This document shows positions 25,018 through 29,945 of a stretch of 29,945 nucleotides of DNA, piece by piece (positions within the stretch are counted from its first letter, which is position 1; each line of letters opens with the position of its first letter). The position numbers and the translations under genes are program-made. This DNA comes from DATKLX01 sp035542155. GTDB lineage: Bacteria > Chloroflexota > Anaerolineae > Anaerolineales > Anaerolineaceae. The stretch is taken from positions 1-29,945 of the forward strand of contig DATKLX010000090.1 in the NCBI GenBank assembly GCA_035542155.1, written 5' to 3'. The notes under the pieces are model-generated. The model did no database searches. It saw only the letters and a list, made by a program, of their open reading frames with translations, and had not been told where the DNA came from.

Positions 25018-25953
25018 TCAAGGGAAGAGGGGAAGCAGGTAAAAAATAATGAAGACCGCCAGGCCGTAGAGTAAGATTGTGATCTGGAGCGGGCGGTCGG
25101 TGAGGAAAAGCTCCTCAGGAGCGCCGCCGGCCTCCTGGACCTGGATCAGGTAGAGAGAGCGGAAAATCCCATAGATCACGAAGGGGATGGTCAGCATCAT
25201 GGTGTGGTTCTCGGGCAGGTTCGGAGCTGAGAACGTATAGAGGCTGTAGGCGATGATCGTGGTGGCGGTGACGATCGAAATGAGCTGGTCGAGGAAAGGA
25301 ATGGTATAGCCCTCCAGTACGCGGCGGTGAGCGTTGGCGCCGGCGGCGAGCAGATTGAGCTCGGCGCGGCGCTTGCCAAAGCCAAGGTACAACGAGCCGA
25401 GGGTGGTGACAACATACAACCAGGGAGAGAAGCGTTCGACGTGGATAATCGAGGCGCCGCCAGCGACGCGGAGGACGTAGAACGTCGCCAGGACGAGTAC
25501 GTCCAGCAAGGGGATGTGTTTAAGGCGGAAGGTGTAGGCCAGGTTCAGCAAGAAATAGCCGAGGCAGATCCAGGCGAACAGAGGTGAGAGCAGATAGGCG
25601 AGAGGTAAAGTCACCAGAATCATTACCACGGCAGCGGCGATGGCGACTGATTTGGGAAGCTGTCCGGACGCGATGGGGCGGTAGCGCTTTTTAGGGTGCT
25701 GGCGGTCGGCCTCGATGTCCATCAGGTCGTTGATGATATAGACGGAGCTGGAGAGGATGCAGAAGAGGAGCAGGCCCAGCAGGGTGTGGATCAGTGGGGT
25801 GGGATTCCGCAGGGAAAGCTGCTTATCAAAAATCACTGCGGCCATTAGAACGACATTCTTTGACCATTGGCGCGGGCGCATGGCCTTGAACAATCCGCGC
25901 AAAACGGTCATCGTCGATACCCTGTTTTCAAGTTCTTTGGGAACGGAGCTCAT
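25018..25953 (-). CDS. UbiA-family prenyltransferase, decaprenyl-phosphate phosphoribosyltransferase-like
   Basis: This is a 311-aa integral membrane protein with about nine helices. The start is set at ATG 25953; a longer frame reaching 26817 reads antisense through tlyA. The N-terminus has RPRQWSKNVV, then the first Asp-rich motif NDLMDIEAD at 75-83 followed by RQHPKKRYRPIASGQL. That extended motif (HPxKxxRPIAxG) is characteristic of decaprenyl-phosphate 5-phosphoribosyltransferases such as mycobacterial Rv3806c, and GFGKRRAEL lies further on. The predicted reaction puts phosphoribose from PRPP onto polyprenyl phosphate; epimerised products can serve GT-C enzymes as pentose donors. It precedes mvk in one transcript. 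No DprE1/DprE2 homologue is in the window, so the downstream sugar is unknown. Confidence 0.85.
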   Translation of the reverse strand: MSSVPKELENRVSTMTVLRGLFKAMRPRQWSKNVVLMAAVIFDKQLSLRNPTPLIHTLLGLLLFCILSSSVYIINDLMDIEADRQHPKKRYRPIASGQLPKSVAIAAAVVMILVTLPLAYLLSPLFAWICLGYFLLNLAYTFRLKHIPLLDVLVLATFYVLRVAGGASIIHVERFSPWLYVVTTLGSLYLGFGKRRAELNLLAAGANAHRRVLEGYTIPFLDQLISIVTATTIIAYSLYTFSAPNLPENHTMMLTIPFVIYGIFRSLYLIQVQEAGGAPEELFLTDRPLQITILLYGLAVFIIFYLLPLFP

Positions 25954-26090
25954 TGGGTTAAGTTTACTCTTGGTTGGTGATTTTGGGTAGAAAAAACGTG
26001 AATTGAGAACAGAGAACGGCAAAAAACACGTCAGAATCTCGAATTTCGAATCTCGGTTATCGTACTTTTTAAATCGAATGAAAAAAGGAG

Positions 26091-26137
26091 AGATGTGGGG
26101 TTGTGGGCGTACTTCGCTCGCCCACAACCCCACATCT
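26091..26137. repeat. 19-bp perfect long hairpin in the ubiA-tlyA divergent intergenic region
   Basis: Arms 26091-26109 (AGATGTGGGGTTGTGGGCG) and 26119-26137 are exact reverse complements around a 9-nt loop. The flanking DNA is AT-rich, with short degenerate repeats such as GAAAATTGAAAATGG at 26169-26195. It lies between divergent gene starts (25953 and 26215), so it cannot be a terminator for either gene. It may be a small palindromic element, a structured leader or a protein-binding site. Apart from this, the 261-nt gap holds nothing recognisable. Confidence 0.8.
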
Positions 26138-26202
26138 TCTCTCTTCCTCGGCGATTTCCAATGAGCCATGAAAATTGAAAATGGAAAATTGAAAATAAAG
26201 AT

Positions 26203-26208
26203 TAAAAT
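26203..26208 (+). promoter_or_regulatory. Putative -10 box of leaderless tlyA
   Basis: TAAAAT is followed by exactly 6 nt and then the tlyA ATG at 26215. With standard spacing, transcription would start at or next to the A of the ATG, giving a leaderless mRNA. No ribosome-binding sequence is present. No clear -35. The region is AT-rich, so chance matches are likely. Confidence 0.35.
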
Positions 26209-26214
26209 GAACCC

Positions 26215-27015
26215 ATGACCAAGACTCGTCTGGATGTCCTCCTTGCCGAGCGCGGGCTGGCGGAGAGCCGGTCGCAGGCGCAGAGCCTGATCATCGCCGG
26301 GCAGGTAAGGGTGGACGGGCAGGTGATGCTCAAGCCGGCGACAAAGGTCGAGGAGGGTGTGGACATCTCCCTGGACCGCGGGCCGCGCTTCGTCTCGCGT
26401 GGGGGGGAGAAGCTGGAGGCGGCGCTGGAAGCCTTTGCTTGGGACGTCGGGGATCGGGTCTGTGCGGATGTGGGCGCGTCGACGGGCGGCTTCACCGACT
26501 GCCTGTTGCAGGCCGGGGCGGCAAAGGTCTACGCGATCGACGTGGGGTACGGGATTCTGCACTGGAAGCTGCGCAACGATCCCCGGGTGGTGGTGATGGA
26601 ACGGACCAACGCAAGATTCGTGGAAATGCTGACCGAGCCGGTCAGCCGGGCGACGATCGACGCGTCTTTTATCTCGCTGAAGATCCTGCTGCCCGTGGTA
26701 CGCGGCTGGTTCGGTCCGGAGGGCGGCGAGGTGGTGGCGCTGGTCAAACCGCAATTCGAAGCCGGGCGGGCGGAGGTCAGCCGGGGAGATGGGGTGATCC
26801 AGGATCCGGCCATCCACCGCCAGGTGCTGCTGGATGTGCTCCAGGCGGCGGACCGGGAGGGGTATTCCGTGAAGGGCCTGATCCGCTCGCCGCTGAAGGG
26901 ACCGAAGGGGAATACAGAGTTTCTGGCAAGGCTGAAGTATCCGGGGGAAGAGATGGGCAATTTGAATGAGCTGGTCGAGAAGGTAATGGATCCGGGGAAT
27001 AAGAAGATCTGGTGA
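26215..27015 (+). CDS. tlyA: TlyA family rRNA 2'-O-methyltransferase (S4 + FtsJ domains)
   Basis: This is a 266-aa protein. An S4 RNA-binding domain (about 1-62: TRLDVLLAERGLAESRSQAQ, IIAGQVRVDG) precedes an FtsJ-like methyltransferase domain, with SAM motif CADVGASTGGFTDCLL (83-98), AIDVGYG and the catalytic-tetrad residues K66 (RGGEKL), D149 (TIDASFIS) and K178 (LVKPQFEAG). The family methylates 16S/23S rRNA riboses; some members were named haemolysins. The length is normal. Its coding strand is G-rich, whereas the other plus-strand genes here are C-rich. It diverges from ubiA and lies inside the inverted-repeat cassette. Confidence 0.93.
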   Translation: MTKTRLDVLLAERGLAESRSQAQSLIIAGQVRVDGQVMLKPATKVEEGVDISLDRGPRFVSRGGEKLEAALEAFAWDVGDRVCADVGASTGGFTDCLLQAGAAKVYAIDVGYGILHWKLRNDPRVVVMERTNARFVEMLTEPVSRATIDASFISLKILLPVVRGWFGPEGGEVVALVKPQFEAGRAEVSRGDGVIQDPAIHRQVLLDVLQAADREGYSVKGLIRSPLKGPKGNTEFLARLKYPGEEMGNLNELVEKVMDPGNKKIW

Positions 27016-27056
27016 CAGAACGATTAGTATCAGTGAGTGAAGGTTTTATTTGGCGA

Positions 27057-27080
27057 GAATGCCAAGAGGGCGTGGCATTC
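27057..27080. other. 8-bp hairpin 41 nt downstream of tlyA
   Basis: GAATGCCA and TGGCATTC pair around an 8-nt loop. The position suits a tlyA terminator, but no T-tract follows. Together with repeat copy B and the promoter below, it makes up the 368-nt gap between tlyA and the kinase gene. Confidence 0.35.
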
Positions 27081-27099
27081 GGATGGAGCATCGGGTTCT

Positions 27100-27308
27100 G
27101 TTTCAGGTATTAGCATGCTTAAGTACGCCTTTCTCTCCAAACGGCCCAGTTCTTTCCGTAATCTGACCGGCGGTGGTGGCCCTGGCCAATCCGCACATTG
27201 CGGACCGCTTAGCGGCCACCTCAGCGGCTTGAACTTTTTCTCCGTTCTTGGCCACTGATTATCTCTTACCGCCCCTGGCTATTACGCAACATATCCTCTG
27301 TTCTCTCC
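27100..27308 (-). repeat. 209-bp inverted repeat, copy B
   Basis: This is the reverse complement of copy A at 23790-23998, with 207 of 209 positions the same by hand alignment. Its outer end lies 30 nt upstream of the isopentenyl phosphate kinase promoter. The two copies point toward each other across a 3.1-kb cassette with tlyA, ubiA and mvk. Sequence outside the boundaries does not match between copies, and no flanking direct repeat was found. The near identity implies a recent duplication or ongoing gene conversion. Confidence 0.93.
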
Positions 27309-27338
27309 CCAATCAACTCAGCAACCAATCTCTTCTCT

Positions 27339-27347
27339 TGGTATAAT
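27339..27347 (+). promoter_or_regulatory. Extended -10 promoter of isopentenyl phosphate kinase
   Basis: TGGTATAAT gives a perfect TATAAT (27342-27347) with the TGn extension; the -35 position has no good match, as is usual for extended -10 promoters. Transcription would start near 27354, leaving a leader of about 30 nt that contains GGAGG at 27371-27375. It probably drives the kinase and dGTPase genes. Confidence 0.55.
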
Positions 27348-27383
27348 CGACTCTATCTGTCAACTATCCCGGAGGGTAGAGAC

Positions 27384-28196
27384 CTGATCTTACTCAAGCT
27401 TGGTGGTTCCCTGATCACCGACAAATCTCGCCCGCACACCCTCCGGCCGGACGTACTCGACCGCCTGGCGGGCGAGATCGCCGCCGCGCGCGCCATCCTG
27501 CCCGGCCTGCCCCTGATCCTCGGCCACGGCTCGGGCTCGTTTGGCCACGTTCCGGCCCGCCGCTACGCCACCCGCCAGGGAGTCGCCACCCCCCAGGATT
27601 GGGCCGGTTTTACCGAGGTCTGGAGCGAAGCCAGAGCTTTAAACGAACAGGTTTGCGCCGCCCTCGGCCGCGCTGGTCTGCCGGTGATCGCCTTCCCCCC
27701 TTCCGCGGCGATCACCGCCTGCGATGGGCAGATCCAGGATTGGAACCTCTACCCGCTGCGCGCCGCGCTCGAGCACGGCCTGATCCCCCTGGTCTACGGC
27801 GATGTCGCTTTCGACACCCGTCGCGGAGGGACGATTCTTTCCACAGAAGATATTTTTGACGCCCTGGCGCGCATCTTCCTCCCCCAGCGAGTTCTCCTTG
27901 CCGGCCTGGAAGAGGGCGTCTGGGCCGATTTTCCTCGCCGTGACGCCCTGATCGCCACGATCACTCCCCAGAACATCCACGCCCAATCCGCCGCGATCCA
28001 GGGCTCCGCCGCGACCGACGTCACCGGCGGGATGCTCGCCAAAGTGGAATCCATGCTGAATCTCGTCCGCGCGGCCCCTGGCCTGGAGGTGCTGATTTTT
28101 TCCGGCCTGCGGCCCGGTCTGGTCCAGCGCGCCTTGCTGGGAGAAACCGTGGGGACCGTGATTCGCGGTTCCGAAACCGAACGTGGAATAGAGTAG
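27384..28196 (+). CDS. Isopentenyl phosphate kinase, apparent CTG start
   Basis: This is a 270-aa amino-acid-kinase-fold enzyme that phosphorylates isopentenyl phosphate to isopentenyl diphosphate, the last step of the alternative (phosphomevalonate decarboxylase) mevalonate route. The N-terminus reads ILLKLGGSLITDKSRP right after a CTG at 27384, where the family has Met. Upstream in frame there is no ATG, GTG or TTG nearby, and GGAGG sits 8 nt before the CTG; the next in-frame ATG (27684) would delete 100 residues. GHGSGSFGH at 47-55 carries the His (H55) that marks IPK within the fold. Later blocks are LIPLVYGDVAFD, STEDIFDALA, and TDVTGGMLAKVESML. It is followed after 12 nt by the dGTPase gene. 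Confidence 0.88.
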   Translation: MILLKLGGSLITDKSRPHTLRPDVLDRLAGEIAAARAILPGLPLILGHGSGSFGHVPARRYATRQGVATPQDWAGFTEVWSEARALNEQVCAALGRAGLPVIAFPPSAAITACDGQIQDWNLYPLRAALEHGLIPLVYGDVAFDTRRGGTILSTEDIFDALARIFLPQRVLLAGLEEGVWADFPRRDALIATITPQNIHAQSAAIQGSAATDVTGGMLAKVESMLNLVRAAPGLEVLIFSGLRPGLVQRALLGETVGTVIRGSETERGIE

Positions 28197-28208
28197 GAAA
28201 GGGAAATC

Positions 28209-29360
28209 ATGATCTTGACCCGCCAGCAGCTCGAAGCATTTGAAGACCAGACCCTCGCCCCGTACGGCATGCGCAGCAAAGACACCCGCGGCCGGGCAGT
28301 CCCCGAGGATGAGCCCGAGTACCGCACGGTCTACCAACGCGACCGCGACCGCATCCTCCATACCACCGCGTTCCGCCGCCTGGAATATAAAACCCAGGTC
28401 TTTATCAACTACGAAGGCGATTATTACCGCACCCGCCTGACTCATACCCTCGAGGTTACCCAGATCGGCCGCACCGTCGCCCGCGCCCTTGGCGTGAATG
28501 AGGATCTGGTCGAGACGATCTGCATGGCCCATGACCTCGGGCACCCGCCCTTTGGCCACTCTGGCGAGACCCAGCTCGCCCGCCTGATGAAAGATTACGG
28601 CGGCTTCGATCACAATAAGCAGTCGCTGCGCATTGTCACTTTCCTGGAGCGCCGCTACCCCGATTTTCCCGGGCTCAACCTGACGTGGGAGGTCCTCGAA
28701 GGAATCGTCAAGCATGAGACCGAGTACGACCGCTCGGATGCTTCCGAGTTCAGCCCCGACCTGTGTGGAGACCTCGAGGCCCAGATCACTAACGTTGCCG
28801 ACGAGCTGGCCTATACCGCTCACGACCTGGATGACGGTCTGCGCTCCGGTATGATCACCACCGACATGCTGTCCGGCCTGGCCCTCTGGGAGATCGTGGT
28901 CGAGAGCGTCGGCTGGCGCGGCGAGCAGCTCGACGACCTCAGCCGCCACCGCCTGATCCGCCGCCTGATCGGTATCGAGGTCAACGACTTGGTCCAGACC
29001 ACCGACCGCAATCTGCGCGAAAATGGCATCCGCTCGGTCCTCGACGTCCAGCGACTCTCCTATAACGTGGTCGGTTTCAGCGAGGATATGCACCGCCGCA
29101 ACCGTGAGCTAAAAGATTTTCTTTACGCCAACCTCTATCGCCATTACCGCGTGGTGCGCATGCAGGTCAAGGCCGAACGGATCATCTCCGAGCTGTTCAA
29201 CGCGTATAAATCTGCGCCAACCATCCTCCCCACGCACTTCCAGGAACAGAACGAAGAGCGCGGTCTCGAGCGCAATATCTGCGATTACATCGCCGGTATG
29301 ACCGATCGCTACGCCATCGAAGAATATCAGAAACTCTTCGATCCCAACACTTTACCCTAG
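28209..29360 (+). CDS. dgt: dGTPase-like HD-domain triphosphohydrolase
   Basis: This is a 383-aa soluble protein. The HD metal site is complete: H79 (TRLTHTLEV), H108-D109 (MAHDLGHPPFGH) and a downstream Asp in NVADELAYTAHDLDDG. The N-terminal RDRDRILHTTAFRRLEYKTQVF is typical of the deoxyguanosine-triphosphate triphosphohydrolase-like family, which cleaves dNTPs to nucleosides plus triphosphate. The length matches the shorter bacterial type. AGGAAAGGGA lies just upstream of the ATG. It is only 12 nt after the kinase gene, so the two share a transcript. Substrate preference among dNTPs is unknown. Confidence 0.92.
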   Translation: MILTRQQLEAFEDQTLAPYGMRSKDTRGRAVPEDEPEYRTVYQRDRDRILHTTAFRRLEYKTQVFINYEGDYYRTRLTHTLEVTQIGRTVARALGVNEDLVETICMAHDLGHPPFGHSGETQLARLMKDYGGFDHNKQSLRIVTFLERRYPDFPGLNLTWEVLEGIVKHETEYDRSDASEFSPDLCGDLEAQITNVADELAYTAHDLDDGLRSGMITTDMLSGLALWEIVVESVGWRGEQLDDLSRHRLIRRLIGIEVNDLVQTTDRNLRENGIRSVLDVQRLSYNVVGFSEDMHRRNRELKDFLYANLYRHYRVVRMQVKAERIISELFNAYKSAPTILPTHFQEQNEERGLERNICDYIAGMTDRYAIEEYQKLFDPNTLP

Positions 29361-29405
29361 TCTTTTCTCCTTGGTCCGATCTTCTTCATTATTTATTCAA
29401 GATGT

Positions 29406-29413
29406 GTTAAGAT
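29406..29413 (+). promoter_or_regulatory. Possible greA promoter (-10 region)
   Basis: GTTAAGAT contains a TAAGAT box at 29408-29413 with TGT before it, a partial extended -10 match. The upstream TTCATT is a weak -35. The 95-nt gap after the dGTPase gene is AT-rich, as expected for a promoter. No terminator hairpin was found there. Confidence 0.3.
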
Positions 29414-29455
29414 TAAATCCTTGTTTGTACCGTTCAGAAATTGGAGTACTTATTG

Positions 29456-29926
29456 ATGAGTGAAGTCTCTTATCTAACTGCCGCGGGCGCCGCCCGCCTC
29501 CGCGAAGAGCTGGAATACCTGAAAGGTCCGGCTCGCGAACAGCTCGCCCAGCGCCTGCACGCCGCCATTCAACAGGGCGATCTTTCGGAAAATGCCGATT
29601 ATATCAGCGCCAAAGAAGAGCAGGGTTTTTTGGAGGGCCGTATCCAGGAGCTCGAGCGGGTTCTCCACAATGTCGTCATCATCCCTGAGGATGAGAACAT
29701 CCACCGCACCGAGGTCAGCGTCGGCGCGCACGTCACCGTCCAGGAAGCAGACTTTCCCGAAGAGACCTTTCATCTGGTAGGTCCCAAGGAGGCCGATCCT
29801 CGTAATGGGCGCATTTCGCACGAATCCCCGATCGGGAAAGCCCTGATCGGCCACCACGTCGGTGACAGGGTCACCGTCGAAACCCCGGGCGGTAAGATTG
29901 AGCTCAAAATCACCAAAATCGCGTGA
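29456..29926 (+). CDS. greA: Transcription elongation factor GreA
   Basis: This is a 156-aa protein. The start is set at ATG 29456, with GGAG 9 nt upstream; a TTG at 29441 would add five residues and place the ribosome site inside the gene. The N-terminal coiled-coil hairpin (about 1-75) carries the tip motif GDLSENADY, with D42 and E45, which reach into the RNA polymerase secondary channel to stimulate cleavage of backtracked RNA. The C-terminal FKBP-like domain includes ISHESPIGKALIGHHVGDRVTVETPGG. Length and motifs are normal. The window ends 19 nt after its stop. Confidence 0.96.
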   Translation: MSEVSYLTAAGAARLREELEYLKGPAREQLAQRLHAAIQQGDLSENADYISAKEEQGFLEGRIQELERVLHNVVIIPEDENIHRTEVSVGAHVTVQEADFPEETFHLVGPKEADPRNGRISHESPIGKALIGHHVGDRVTVETPGGKIELKITKIA

Positions 29927-29945
29927 TCTTTTCCCCGGCAAGAAA

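Noticed and set aside
25954..26817. UbiA frame extended 288 codons upstream
   Set aside because: It runs antisense through tlyA and the AT-rich hairpin region; normal UbiA length is reached from ATG 25953.
27037..27258. 73-codon open frame starting in unique DNA and ending in repeat copy B
   Set aside because: Its first 26 codons are outside the repeat and absent from copy A; no ribosome site.
23790..27308. Composite transposon bounded by the 209-bp repeats
   Set aside because: The repeats carry no transposase or terminal inverted repeats, outer flanks show no target duplication, and the cargo consists of housekeeping genes.
27639..29093. 484-codon open frame on minus opposite the kinase and dGTPase genes
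   Set aside because: It overlaps two well-supported plus-strand genes and resembles a mirror frame, with no motif of its own.

Overview
The window is GC-rich bacterial chromosome and looks like a member of the Chloroflexota, probably an Anaerolineae-type lineage. This is inferred from gene content. There are two copies of the DUF2298 membrane domain (the 'YYY' family, known mainly from Chloroflexi and archaea), and an archaeal-type isoprenoid pair, mevalonate kinase plus isopentenyl phosphate kinase. No rRNA, tRNA, CRISPR array or transposase was seen.

Layout. From 1 to 23754 every gene is on the minus strand. (i) 1-5161 holds three signalling proteins: a membrane sensor cut by the window edge, a receiver-first histidine kinase, and a triple-PAS histidine kinase. 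(ii) 5133-6496 holds a PlsC-type acyltransferase and cytidylate kinase, overlapping by 4 nt. (iii) 6575-21903 is an envelope glycan locus. It encodes a GT-C glycosyltransferase-like protein, a DUF2298 protein, a small DUF952 protein, a giant 1859-aa GT-C/DUF2298 fusion, another GT-C protein, an FkbM methyltransferase, a second methyltransferase and a GT4 glycosyltransferase. Short gaps or 4-nt overlaps suggest a few long transcripts. (iv) lepA follows at 21955-23754.

From 24073 to 27015 a cassette encodes mevalonate kinase and a UbiA-family polyprenyl-phosphate phosphoribosyltransferase-like protein on minus, and divergent tlyA on plus. The cassette lies between two 209-bp copies of one sequence in inverted orientation (23790-23998 and 27100-27308), which differ at only 2 positions. 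To the right, on plus, are isopentenyl phosphate kinase (apparent CTG start), a dGTPase-like HD hydrolase and greA.

The main discovery is that the cassette between the repeats has reversed strand composition. The plus strand is C-rich to the left (minus-strand genes) and to the right (plus-strand genes), but G-rich inside. The simplest reading is that the segment was inverted by recombination between the repeats. Turned back, ubiA-mvk would read in the same direction as isopentenyl phosphate kinase, giving a continuous isoprenoid/polyprenyl block, and tlyA would join the leftward genes.

How the genes may work together (inference): mevalonate kinase and isopentenyl phosphate kinase supply isopentenyl units for polyprenyl phosphate. 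The UbiA protein may attach phosphoribose to that lipid. The GT-C/DUF2298 membrane proteins are the type of enzyme that uses polyprenyl-phosphate sugars outside the membrane, and the GT4 and methyltransferases would act on the cytoplasmic side.
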